DNA from: Verrucomicrobiota bacterium
Lineage (GTDB): Bacteria > Verrucomicrobiota > Verrucomicrobiia > Verrucomicrobiales > DEV007
DNA length: 36,051 nucleotides
NCBI GenBank assembly: GCA_002862135.1
Contig: PKCI01000017.1
Span: forward strand, 1 to 36,051
Direction: 5' to 3'
How positions within the stretch are numbered: the stretch's first letter is position 1; each line of letters begins with the position of its first letter. Below the pieces are notes generated by a model. It was not told the origin of the DNA. It searched no databases and saw only the letters and a program-made list of their open reading frames with translations. Below, piece by piece: positions 1-7,390 of the stretch. The translations under genes were made by a program, and so were the position numbers.

Positions 1-90
1 CTTCTGCCCGTGCTTGGGCCGGTCATCTTTTTTAAACAGCGGGATGAAATGAGAAGAAACGCCAAGCCCCGTCGAAAACGCAGCTTGTAA
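1..90 (+). CDS. C-terminal end of a membrane protein (partial)
   Basis: The first reading frame is open from the window edge to a TAA at 88-90 and gives 29 residues. It starts inside a hydrophobic stretch (LLPVLGPVIFF) and ends in a strongly basic tail rich in Arg and Lys. That is the look of a last transmembrane helix followed by a cytoplasmic tail. The proline-glycine pattern loosely recalls the short membrane domain found before phospholipase D-like proteins, but 29 residues cannot settle the family. It converges with the lipoprotein gene downstream, leaving 3 bp between the two stop codons. The 5' part lies outside the window. Confidence 0.5.
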   Translation, partial: LLPVLGPVIFFKQRDEMRRNAKPRRKRSL

Positions 91-93
91 TCG

Positions 94-1203
94 TCAGTCG
101 CGATCACCATCGCCACCACCCGGTCCGCGGCCACCACCCGGTCCGCGGCCACCTCCAGGACCACGGCCAAACGATTCGCCGCTAAGCTCGCGCTCGGCAC
201 GCTCAGCTTCTCGCTGGGCACGCATCACATTGCGCTCAGACTCGGAGAGCATATCGTCACCGTTGGTGTCACCGCGCTTCATGAATTCCCACATGCGCTC
301 CGGCATCTCGTCTTTTCCAAGATTGCCGTCGCTGTTTGTATCGATCGAGGCAAAGAACTCCTCGCGGCGGCGGGCGCGTTCCTCATCAGACATGTTTCGC
401 CAGTCTTCGCGGCTCATGCCACCGGGTCCGCCCTTTCCGCCCTTTCCGCCCTTTCCGCCTCCAAAGCCACCTTTACCGCCACCATTATTGCGAGACGGGG
501 AACCAAAGGTCGTCACCACTTCACCCTCCGGGGTCAGCTCAATTTCACGTGGCTCCCCCTCTACGGCAACCAGGTCCATGCGTATCTCGCCTTCCTCCCA
601 AACAAGACCTTCGTTGTCACCAAAAGGAATAATGCCGTAGTCCCTCCACTTCACGGGGAGGCTCAGGCTGACCATGAGTCGATCCCGTTCTTCGTCAAAT
701 CGCACCTGAGCGGGAATGGTCACTTCCTGACTGGCGCCATGAGCCTGGTAGGTTCCGGTCAGGTTGACTAGACCTTCCTCGCCGGGAACGGCACTGGTGA
801 TGTTCAAAGTGGAGATCGGGAAAAAACTCACGGCGAAGAATTCGTCCGCCTTCAAGTCCTGCATCAATTCCTGATCGCGAGAGACCACGGAGTTCATATC
901 GATGATAAGGGAATGCTCACCATCCGGGTTGAGGCTGTTCCCGAGCAAATCAAGCTGACCCACAAAATTTGCGAAAGCACCGCGGGGGGCATCTTCGCCT
1001 TCGCCTCCACTGAATCGAATTCGGGACCCACCGGTAAAGACAAACACCCGAGACTCCGGTTCCACTTCTTCTGTGACCTCCGGTTCTGCTTCGGTCTCCT
1101 CGGTTGTTGGTTCAGCCGCGGGAGGGATTTCTTCTTGGCAGGCGGATAGAAAAAAAGCGCCTGCCATGATGGGCAACAATGGAAAAATTAGCCGAGCTTT
1201 CAT
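94..1203 (-). CDS. YceI-like lipoprotein with EF-hand pair and Gly-rich tail
   Basis: Predicted envelope lipoprotein of 369 residues. I start it at the ATG at 1203, because from there a classic lipoprotein signal follows (basic N-terminus, hydrophobic core, lipobox LSAC with Cys22); a longer frame would put 14 extra residues before it. Cys22 is followed by a Glu/Pro/Thr-rich linker. Residues about 51-216 resemble the YceI fold (beta-rich, lipid-binding, periplasmic), with the typical pattern of a barrier to F/A substitutions and a TGTYQAHG segment. Next come a Gly/Lys-rich linker (241-262) and two EF-hand loops, 288-299 and 312-323, each with Asp at position 1 and Glu at position 12. The tail has three GRGPGGG repeats (346-364). 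Calcium binding by the EF loops is likely; the ligand of the YceI part is unknown. It is divergent from the methyltransferase-like gene, with about 100 bp between the starts. Confidence 0.8.
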   Translation of the reverse strand: MKARLIFPLLPIMAGAFFLSACQEEIPPAAEPTTEETEAEPEVTEEVEPESRVFVFTGGSRIRFSGGEGEDAPRGAFANFVGQLDLLGNSLNPDGEHSLIIDMNSVVSRDQELMQDLKADEFFAVSFFPISTLNITSAVPGEEGLVNLTGTYQAHGASQEVTIPAQVRFDEERDRLMVSLSLPVKWRDYGIIPFGDNEGLVWEEGEIRMDLVAVEGEPREIELTPEGEVVTTFGSPSRNNGGGKGGFGGGKGGKGGKGGPGGMSREDWRNMSDEERARRREEFFASIDTNSDGNLGKDEMPERMWEFMKRGDTNGDDMLSESERNVMRAQREAERAERELSGESFGRGPGGGRGPGGGRGPGGGDGDRD

Positions 1204-1305
1204 AACGTGGACTTCATTCAAACACATTTGCCGAGTCAATGGCAAAGTAGTTCGTCTGATATAACTCCAGTCTCCCGTGGACGTTTCGCAGACTTTTCAG
1301 CTAAA

Positions 1306-1959
1306 ATGATGTTGTCCATGCCTCTTCAAACTCTCTCCCTGTCCCTCTCAGATGATCCACCCCCGGCGCCCATCGCGGATTGGATTGATGAAGCCAACCG
1401 GCGCCGGGAGAAATTCTACAACGAAGGGCTAGGGCTCCGCATCCCCAGGTATGTTCCAAGCAATCCTCAGATGGTCTACGCTGCCATGGCCGACTTGAAG
1501 GAGAGCGGACACCTGCGCGGCCACACATTCTGCGAGTGGGGAAGCGGTTTTGCTATTGCCACCGGGATTGCCTCACTCCTCGGCATGCAAGCCTTCGGCC
1601 TGGAGATTGAGCCAGAGTTGATCGCCCGCTCACGCAATTTGGCAGCGTATATGAAGGTCCCCCTCACCATTCTCGATTCCGACTATCTGCCGGAGGGTTT
1701 TGATGAATCCGAAGAAATGGGCGGCAAGGAGTTGATCCTTCCCGAGGCCACAATGGCGGGCAGTATGCTGCCGGAGTACGAGGGCCTAAACCCCGCCGAT
1801 GTAGACCTTTTCTTCGTCTACCCTTACCCGGACCAGGAAGAAGTGATGATGGATCTGTTCGCCGCGGTAGCCAGTCACGGGGCCGTCCTCCTGATTTACC
1901 GCGAAGAGGAGGAGGTGGATGCCTTCCTGCTCGAAGAGAATGACGACAACGACTTCTAA
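1306..1959 (+). CDS. SAM-dependent methyltransferase-like protein
   Basis: About 217 residues. The frame is open upstream to 1207, but I prefer the ATG cluster at 1306/1309/1318, which leaves room for a promoter opposite the lipoprotein gene. No Shine-Dalgarno sequence helps to choose among them. Residues 75-102 look like the nucleotide-binding start of a Rossmann methyltransferase: the Gly-rich loop E77-W-G-S-G81 stands where DxGxG is usual, and the acidic strand end GLEIE (98-102) would bind the SAM ribose. A DLFFVYPYPDQ segment (about 167-177) sits where motif IV is expected. The C-terminus is very acidic (EEEEVDAF and EENDDNDF). No substrate can be deduced, and no neighbour suggests one. 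It may have lost activity; the fold assignment is more certain than the reaction. Confidence 0.6.
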   Translation: MMLSMPLQTLSLSLSDDPPPAPIADWIDEANRRREKFYNEGLGLRIPRYVPSNPQMVYAAMADLKESGHLRGHTFCEWGSGFAIATGIASLLGMQAFGLEIEPELIARSRNLAAYMKVPLTILDSDYLPEGFDESEEMGGKELILPEATMAGSMLPEYEGLNPADVDLFFVYPYPDQEEVMMDLFAAVASHGAVLLIYREEEEVDAFLLEENDDNDF

Positions 1960-2214
1960 CATTTCCACCGCTTGAAGATCCTTCCAAAAGACCCGCGGTT
2001 AGGCTCCACCCACCCGATCATGAGCCTCGTTTGGCCTTGCTATTCCCAACCACTCTGTCCACCTCTGTTGCCCTCGACGGGAACGTGATCCAGCTTAATC
2101 TAGATTCCGCGATGGATACTGCTAATAAGGTCCTTAACCACGCTCCTCGAAGCCGGTAATTATTTAGAATCGCGTCTAAGGTTCGCTGTGTATTAGTCTA
2201 CTTCCTCCTCCATC

Positions 2215-3186
2215 ATGCGAAACATTTCCCATATTATTAATCAAGTCTTGCCCAAGCTTCAACAACTGGAGCAGGATCGATTAATATACCGTGCCCGTCA
2301 TCGCACCTATTTGATTATTGGTATCATTCCCCTCGTGGTCCTTATCTTAGGCGGGTTTCTCTCAGGCCGGATTTTTATAACCTTTTTCATCGCCATCCTT
2401 TGGCTCATTGTTTCAGGAATCCTCTACCACCTAAAAGCCGGAAAACTCGGCAACGCCTATCGCGACAGCTACAAAGCCTCCGTTCTTCCTCCGCTGATTC
2501 AGGCAGTGGATCCAAACCTGAAATACGACGCCAAGCTTGGGATATCATCGCCCTCCTTTGTAAATACCGAACTCTTTACAACCCGCCCGGATCGCTACCA
2601 CACTGAAGATCTTGTCCACGGCACCTACGGTAAAACACATCTCCAGCTCGCGGAGATCGATGCTGAGGATAAGCGTACTCGTCGTGACAGCGACGGCAAC
2701 GAGGAAACTTATTATGTCACTATTTTCAATGGCATTCTGCTGATTGCCGATTTCCATAAACACTTCCACGGCCGCACCTTCATCTTCCCTGATAAAGCCG
2801 AAAAGTCTTTTGGTAATCTCGGGCGCTTCTTCCAGAAAATGGGGGGACGCAGTGGCACTAATCTGCTCCGTATGGACGACGTCGAGTTTGAAAAAGCTTT
2901 TGCCGCCTATTCCACGGATGAAGTGGAGGCCCGCTACATTCTGAGCACCTCCATGATGCAACGCCTCCTCGACATGAGGAAACGATTCGGCAAAGACGTC
3001 CGTGTCGCATTTAAGGATTCGTGCCTGATGCTTGCGGTGCCTCACCACGAACCCTTCCTCGAGCCAAGTAAGAAAATACCCGCCACGGACACCAAGCAGA
3101 TTCAGGACCTCCTGTTCCACCTTAGCTACTTCCTCGACACCATCGAAGAACTGGATCTCAACACCCGGATATGGACAAAAGATTGA
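2215..3186 (+). CDS. DUF3137 family membrane protein
   Basis: The 323-residue product begins with a basic amphipathic segment, then two transmembrane helices (about residues 31-50 and 53-72), then a long soluble domain. That domain carries the DUF3137 hallmarks: the run around FNGILLIADFHKHFHGRTFIFPD (residues about 170-193), and the later FAAYSTDEVEARYILSTSMMQRLLDMR, which closely matches the family pattern FxVYSxDxVEARYILT. The family occurs in many bacteria and has no firmly established function; members are often monocistronic membrane proteins. Length and topology are normal for the family. The gene stands alone between two intergenic gaps of about 250-290 bp and converges with the aspS side. 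Confidence 0.8.
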   Translation: MRNISHIINQVLPKLQQLEQDRLIYRARHRTYLIIGIIPLVVLILGGFLSGRIFITFFIAILWLIVSGILYHLKAGKLGNAYRDSYKASVLPPLIQAVDPNLKYDAKLGISSPSFVNTELFTTRPDRYHTEDLVHGTYGKTHLQLAEIDAEDKRTRRDSDGNEETYYVTIFNGILLIADFHKHFHGRTFIFPDKAEKSFGNLGRFFQKMGGRSGTNLLRMDDVEFEKAFAAYSTDEVEARYILSTSMMQRLLDMRKRFGKDVRVAFKDSCLMLAVPHHEPFLEPSKKIPATDTKQIQDLLFHLSYFLDTIEELDLNTRIWTKD

Positions 3187-3244
3187 ACAGTCGGCGGTAT
3201 TTTACAGGCTGAAACTTCGCTGAGAACATCAACTGTTTTCGGAA

Positions 3245-3461
3245 TCACAAACCCCACGCACCTATTTCGGCAGCCCCGGCTTTCTTTTCGAGTCCTTCGA
3301 GGTAGTCCTTATATTCGTGATAGGATCGGCCATCCGACGTCGCGACGTAGTAGAGCCGGGAACTGATATTCACGTTTACCAACGCTGACAAAGAGACTGT
3401 CGCCATCGTTTTCGATCAGTAAGGCGCGAAAGATCAATCTCTGTTTTCCTTTCATCACCAT
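3245..3461 (-). pseudogene. Small frameshifted ORF downstream of aspS
   Basis: Two short overlapping frames lie on the minus strand. One starts at ATG 3461, 19 nt after the aspS stop, and runs 50 codons to a TAA at 3309-3311 (begins MVMKGKQRLIF). The other starts at ATG 3406 and runs 53 codons to a TGA at 3245-3247 (ends EKKAGAAEIGAWGL). The first half of one and the second half of the other both have protein-like composition. Joined near 3370-3380 they would give one protein of roughly 72 residues, ending in SRLYYVATSDGRSYHEYKDY and a charged tail. I read this as a small gene broken by a frameshift, or a base error in the assembly. The 53-codon frame alone could also be a real small gene. 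I do not recognise the family. Confidence 0.35.
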
Positions 3462-3480
3462 TTCCCTTTCACGGTTGAGG

Positions 3481-5286
3481 TCAGCTGCCCTTCTTGTCCT
3501 GCACAGTCGACTTCACGTAGAGCTCACGCAACTGCTTGAAGTCCACTTCGGCCGGGCTGGCCGACATGAGATCGACGCCCTTGTTGTTCTTAGGGAAAGC
3601 AATCACCTCGCGGATACTGTCTTCCTTACAGGCCAGCATTACGAGACGGTCAAGACCCAGTGCGATACCGGCATGCGGCGGCGCACCGTATTGGAATGCT
3701 CCGAGGATGTGACCGAAGTTATCGGCCTGCTCTTCCTCATCGATTCCAAGAACGGAGAACATCTTGGACTGGAGGTCACCCTCGTGAATTCGAACAGAAC
3801 CACCACCAAGCTCGTTGCCGTTAAGAACGACGTCGTAAGCTTCCGCGCGGATTTCGCCCCACTTGGACTCGTCAGCAAGAAGCTCTTCCTGGCCGGCTTT
3901 CGGGCGAGTGAAGGGATGGTGAACCGCGTTCCACTTGCCTTCCTCTTCGTCGTAACCGAGTAACGGGAAGTCGACGACCCAGTGGAAGTCGAGTTCGTCT
4001 TCCTTGCCTTCGAGCCAGTTGTTCATCTCGGCACACTCAAGACGCAGGCGTCCAAGTACGTCGCAAACGGTGGCGCGAGTATCGCAGCCAAAGAGAATGA
4101 GGTCGCCCTCTTCGATGTTGAGATCTTTCTCGATCGAGGCGAGTTCCTCTTCGCTGAAGAACTTCACGATGGGGGAGCGCCAGGTGTCTTTGGTGGCACC
4201 GCGAACCTGGATGTAGGCCAGACCACCGGCACCAGCTTCCTTGGCCACCTCTTCGAGGCGCTTGATCTGTCCGGTGGAAATGCCGGCAAAGCCTTTCGCA
4301 TTGATCGCGCGAACGACACCGCCGTCTTTGACGGCACGCTTGAAGACACCGAATCCAGAGTCAGCGAAGTGCGAGGTTAGTTCAACGATCTCGCATCCGA
4401 AACGACGCTCAGGCTTGTCGCTGCCGTAGCGGTCCATCGCGTCCCAGTAGTCGAGGCGCTCAAACGGAGTGTGTATGTCAACGCCCTGGCTCTCTTTGAA
4501 CACCCTCGCGAGAAGGCTCTCGATCAGGGCAAAGATGTCTTCAGATTCCACGAAGCTGGCCTCGATATCGACCTGGGTGAACTCAGGCTGACGGTCAGCA
4601 CGCAAGTCCTCGTCGCGGAAACAACGGGCGATCTGGAAATAACGCTCCACACCTGCAACCATGAGCAGCTGCTTGTATTGCTGCGGCGCCTGGGGAAGAG
4701 CGTAAAATTTGCCCGGGTTGAGACGGCTCGGGACGAGGAAGTCACGGGCACCCTCAGGGGTGGACTTGGAAAGAATCGGCGTTTCGATTTCGACGAAGCC
4801 GTTATCGTCTAGGCCATCGCGAATCGCCTTGGTGATGGTGTGGCGGGTGCGCAGGTTGTTGGTCATGCGTGGACGACGAAGATCGAGGTAACGATGCTTC
4901 ATCCGCAGGTCCTCGTTACTCAGCTCCTTGTCGAGCTGGAACGGCAGCACCTCGGCCTTGTTGAGAATCTTTAGTTCAGTCGCGACGAGCTCCACTTGAC
5001 CGGTCTCGATCTTATCGTTCACGGTGGATTGTCCCTCGATTTCAGGGCGATCATCAACCCGGCCCGTCACTTGAATGACGTCTTCACCTCGCAGGGTGTG
5101 GCTCAGCTTGGCGGCATCTGCATTTTCCTCGGAACGGAACACGCACTGAGTCACCCCCTCGCGGTCACGGATATCGATGAAAATCACACCACCCTGGTCA
5201 CGCACGGTATTGACCCAACCAACGAGAGTGGCGGTCTCGCCGGCGTTGGATTTACGGAGTTCATTACAGTGATGCGTTCGGTACAT
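3481..5286 (-). CDS. aspS: Aspartyl-tRNA synthetase
   Basis: A class II aminoacyl-tRNA synthetase of 601 residues, close to the usual bacterial AspRS length of about 590. The N-terminal OB-fold (GWVNTVRDQGGVIFIDIRDREG, about 23-44) binds the anticodon. The catalytic core has the flipping-loop and motif 2 region (RYFQIARCFRDED then RADRQPEFTQ) and motif 3 (GIALGLDRLVML) near the C-terminus. Between them lies the bacterial GAD insertion (about 290-420). It charges tRNA-Asp with aspartate using ATP in the cytoplasm. In the anticodon-binding loop, Gln occupies the place where non-discriminating bacterial enzymes often carry His, so whether this enzyme also mischarges tRNA-Asn cannot be decided here. 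The start is the ATG at 5286, with no clear Shine-Dalgarno sequence. The 5' side is a 351-bp stretch with no secure gene. Confidence 0.97.
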   Translation of the reverse strand: MYRTHHCNELRKSNAGETATLVGWVNTVRDQGGVIFIDIRDREGVTQCVFRSEENADAAKLSHTLRGEDVIQVTGRVDDRPEIEGQSTVNDKIETGQVELVATELKILNKAEVLPFQLDKELSNEDLRMKHRYLDLRRPRMTNNLRTRHTITKAIRDGLDDNGFVEIETPILSKSTPEGARDFLVPSRLNPGKFYALPQAPQQYKQLLMVAGVERYFQIARCFRDEDLRADRQPEFTQVDIEASFVESEDIFALIESLLARVFKESQGVDIHTPFERLDYWDAMDRYGSDKPERRFGCEIVELTSHFADSGFGVFKRAVKDGGVVRAINAKGFAGISTGQIKRLEEVAKEAGAGGLAYIQVRGATKDTWRSPIVKFFSEEELASIEKDLNIEEGDLILFGCDTRATVCDVLGRLRLECAEMNNWLEGKEDELDFHWVVDFPLLGYDEEEGKWNAVHHPFTRPKAGQEELLADESKWGEIRAEAYDVVLNGNELGGGSVRIHEGDLQSKMFSVLGIDEEEQADNFGHILGAFQYGAPPHAGIALGLDRLVMLACKEDSIREVIAFPKNNKGVDLMSASPAEVDFKQLRELYVKSTVQDKKGS

Positions 5287-5637
5287 GGCTGTCTCAGCTG
5301 GGTTGTTTATAGGGCACGCCAGAGCGGTTTAGAGCCGAAGTGCCCCAGTCCAGCGTGGGCGGAGACACTACTCGCCAATTCTAAAGGTGCAAGCGTCGGT
5401 ATTTGAAGGGCTACAAAGCGATATTCCCCATCCAAACCCGTTCTCCAGACCGGCTCGGCAAGTCTGAATGCCGGAATCCCGAGGGAACACCAGGAATGAG
5501 AGGAATACACCCACTGTAAAAGGAACCCTTTTAATTGTCGGCTTTACCCAAGGACCGAAGACCTAAATATGAAGAGAAGTATATCAGAAGAAGAGCGACC
5601 AGACTGAAGACCAGCTTCAGCCAACGCGCTATCACCA
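5287..5637. other. 351-bp stretch upstream of aspS without a secure gene
   Basis: No recognisable gene or RNA family is visible. The minus strand has one 67-codon frame from a GTG at 5510 to a stop at 5307, just 20 nt before the aspS start. Its composition is not strongly protein-like and no family is recognised, so I do not call it. Near 5517-5533 there is a small perfect inverted repeat (TAAAAGG, loop AAC, CCTTTTA), too AT-rich to be a convincing terminator. The region probably holds the aspS promoter and leader. Confidence 0.4.
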
Positions 5638-6375
5638 TTAATACTCTCCCATATTCTTGCCAACACTGGCGTCAGTCCACCAGTAGAGAATGCGGCCGCA
5701 GTTCTCACAGAAGGTGACCTGCTTTTCAGCGCGGACGTCGACCACGGTGGACTTGGTTACCTTCATATGGCAGCCCTGGCAGACTTCGTCGACGAGCCCG
5801 ACCACAGCCATGCCGGCTTTGGCATTAAACAGGCGATCGTAAACGTCGAGCAAATCAGGATCGACCTTAGCGGCCTGCTCGGCACGAGTGGCCTTTTCGG
5901 TTTTGACATCCCCTTCGAGATTGTTCTTGAGTTCGCCTAGGTCCTCAATTTCCTCTTTCACCGACTGCTCGTTTTCTTTGAATTTAGCGCGGGCGGAGTA
6001 GAGGGCATTCTTCTGCTCCTCAGCCTGCTCCATCAGCTCGATCTCCTTGTCTTCGAGACCAGAAATTTCTTCGCTGTAGCGTTCAATCTCTTTTCCCATT
6101 GCCTGAAACTCCTCGTTCTTCTTCGTCTCGAACTGCTGGGTCTTGAGCTTGAGAATGCTATCACGCCGAGTCTCCACATCTAGTTCCAGATTCTTGATCG
6201 CCATCTCCACACGCTGCAAAGCAGCCGTGGCTTCATCGAGCGCCTTTTGATCGGCCACCAACTTATCGCGAATGTCTTCTTCCTCGAGCGGAATGCCGGC
6301 CAGCTCTTTTTCGAGGGCCTTCAGTTTCTGGTCGTGATGTTGAACGCGGACGAGTTTCTCAACTTCTGGGAGCAT
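5638..6375 (-). CDS. DUF164/COG1579 coiled-coil protein with C4 zinc ribbon
   Basis: I start this at the ATG at 6375 (MLPEVEKLVRVQ), giving 245 residues, the normal length for the COG1579 family; the frame stays open 36 codons further, but that stretch is low in coding quality and covers a repeat array. Residues about 5-180 form a long antiparallel coiled coil rich in Glu, Lys and Gln. The C-terminal part has a zinc ribbon with Cys199-x2-Cys202 and Cys223-x2-Cys226, followed by the family signature GRILYW. Homologues are widespread in Verrucomicrobia, Chlamydiae and Actinobacteria. The molecular role is not settled; nucleic-acid or ribosome binding has been proposed. The gene follows the DUF1802 gene on the same strand after 136 bp, so co-transcription is possible. 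Confidence 0.85.
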   Translation of the reverse strand: MLPEVEKLVRVQHHDQKLKALEKELAGIPLEEEDIRDKLVADQKALDEATAALQRVEMAIKNLELDVETRRDSILKLKTQQFETKKNEEFQAMGKEIERYSEEISGLEDKEIELMEQAEEQKNALYSARAKFKENEQSVKEEIEDLGELKNNLEGDVKTEKATRAEQAAKVDPDLLDVYDRLFNAKAGMAVVGLVDEVCQGCHMKVTKSTVVDVRAEKQVTFCENCGRILYWWTDASVGKNMGEY

Positions 6376-6403
6376 GATGCGGTTTCGTGTTTCGGGAGGA
6401 TGG

Positions 6404-6439
6404 GAAAAGTAAAAAGTGGGACAGCGAAAAGTAAAAGGT
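6404..6439. repeat. Heptanucleotide repeat array (GAAAAGT type)
   Basis: Read on the plus strand this is GAAAAGT, AAAAAGT, an 8-nt spacer, GAAAAGT and AAAAGGT, giving four near-identical 7-mers. It lies 29 nt upstream of the ATG of the zinc-ribbon gene, in its leader. Such short heptamer arrays are known in intergenic DNA of several bacterial groups. It resembles a second heptamer array in front of the glycosyltransferase gene at 9.2 kb, with a different unit. Confidence 0.6.
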
Positions 6440-6511
6440 AAATCGGCCACAGACAGACAGGTTCTTTTCCCCATCTTATTCACATTTATTCCAGTGGTTA
6501 TTCACACAACT

Positions 6512-7090
6512 TCAGAGTAGCCAATCCGGTCGCCCACAAATGGGTGGCGACGGCATGGCTTCGCGAATCATCTGGCGCCAGTCACCACCTTCATCAGCCG
6601 GTAGTCCAAACCACGAACGGCACCCACCGAAAGTATCTCGATCCTTGAGAATCCACGATTCCTTGAGTAGATGTGGTTGCACCACGGCGTAGAAAATACT
6701 GGGTTGATCGCCCCATTCAAATCGTTCCTGGACCGTTTCTTCGGTCCAGATATGAAAGCATTCGAGGCGCTGCACTTCTTCCCAATTTGTCAGTCGGCCC
6801 GTGGCAAGGGTTTCGACATAGACCCCGAACCCGATCTTACCGCTGATCCGACCGTCGCTGTCGAGTGTCCGCGGGGATCCATCTTCGTTTGGTTTCACCT
6901 TTTTGGCCTGCTCGTGGAAAAGGCTGGGAAATAGAAAAAATTGGTCGTGCAACCATTGGAATCCACTTTTGCCCTCAGAGATCCCACCTTTGCGCAAAAT
7001 CACGGTTTGCTCTCCAAGGCCCAAAGCCTGAACCACCAATTGCCATTCTTTGAAGGCGACGGGGCGCCACTCAGGATCAAACTGCTTCAT
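6512..7090 (-). CDS. DUF1802 family protein
   Basis: A 192-residue soluble protein. Its N-terminal third matches the DUF1802 pattern well: AFKEWQLVVQALGLGEQTVILRKGGI, then a Gly-Phe segment and a FFLFPSLFHEQ block. DUF1802 proteins are usually about 170-200 residues with no proven function; they are sometimes found near DNA-related nuclease or methylation genes, but no such neighbour is visible here. The middle contains aromatic-rich strands (FHIWTEET and FEWGDQPSIFYAVVQPH). The ATG at 7090 is preceded closely by AAGG (AAGGTAA then ATG), a modest ribosome-binding signal. It is transcribed towards the zinc-ribbon gene and diverges from the tRNA-His/rnc unit. Confidence 0.78.
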   Translation of the reverse strand: MKQFDPEWRPVAFKEWQLVVQALGLGEQTVILRKGGISEGKSGFQWLHDQFFLFPSLFHEQAKKVKPNEDGSPRTLDSDGRISGKIGFGVYVETLATGRLTNWEEVQRLECFHIWTEETVQERFEWGDQPSIFYAVVQPHLLKESWILKDRDTFGGCRSWFGLPADEGGDWRQMIREAMPSPPICGRPDWLL

Positions 7091-7158
7091 TTACCTTAAC
7101 GTTTACTCCAGCATGGACGTCGTTAATGCTTAGGCAAAGGGGGCGCGTTACCTATGAA

Positions 7159-7173
7159 TTTTCCACTGGAAAA
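7159..7173. promoter_or_regulatory. Perfect palindrome upstream of tRNA-His
   Basis: TTTTCCA, a central C, then TGGAAAA: 7-bp perfect arms. It sits 14 nt upstream of a TATATT that could be a -10 box (7187-7192) for the tRNA-His gene, and about 70 nt from the DUF1802 start on the other side. Its size and symmetry suit an operator for a dimeric regulator. No regulator can be named. Confidence 0.4.
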
Positions 7174-7186
7174 ACGAGTTTGATGT

Positions 7187-7192
7187 TATATT
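7187..7192 (+). promoter_or_regulatory. Possible -10 box for tRNA-His/rnc
   Basis: TATATT is located 46 nt upstream of the first tRNA base. No good -35 hexamer stands 16-18 nt before it, which weakens the call; the palindrome at 7159-7173 covers part of that area. Confidence 0.3.
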
Positions 7193-7236
7193 TTCCGCCC
7201 CTGCCGGTTTGGCTTGATGCCTTTCTGCAGATAGAT

Positions 7237-7312
7237 GGTGGCTGTAGCTCAGGGGTAGAGCCCCGGTTTGTGGTTCCGGTTGTCGCGGGTTCAAATCCCG
7301 TCAGCCACCCCA
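7237..7312 (+). tRNA. tRNA-His (anticodon GTG)
   Basis: A full cloverleaf can be folded by eye. The acceptor stem pairs 7238-7244 with 7302-7308. The extra 5' G at position -1 (7237) that marks tRNA-His faces C at the discriminator (7309). The D arm is GCTC/GAGC, and the anticodon loop is TT-GTG-GT with the anticodon at 7270-7272. The T loop is TTCAAAT. CCA is encoded at 7310-7312. One feature is unusual: the last pair of the anticodon stem (positions 31-39) is U-U. rnc begins 78 nt downstream and may share the transcript. Confidence 0.95.
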
Positions 7313-7390
7313 TCTCCCCGTTTCGAAATCGCTCCGGAAGTTGGGATTCCCCCGACCTTGCTTTTGGCATTGTCGCAATACCCAAATCAC

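Noticed and set aside
2001-2027. AGGCTC and GAGCCT arms as a terminator after the methyltransferase-like gene
   Set aside because: The loop is about 15 nt and no T-run follows.
2545-3120. 191-codon minus-strand frame inside the DUF3137 gene
   Set aside because: Opposite strand of a confident gene with no recognisable features.
5307-5510. 67-codon minus-strand frame upstream of aspS
   Set aside because: It uses a GTG start, lacks a ribosome-binding site and a recognisable composition; kept only as a note.
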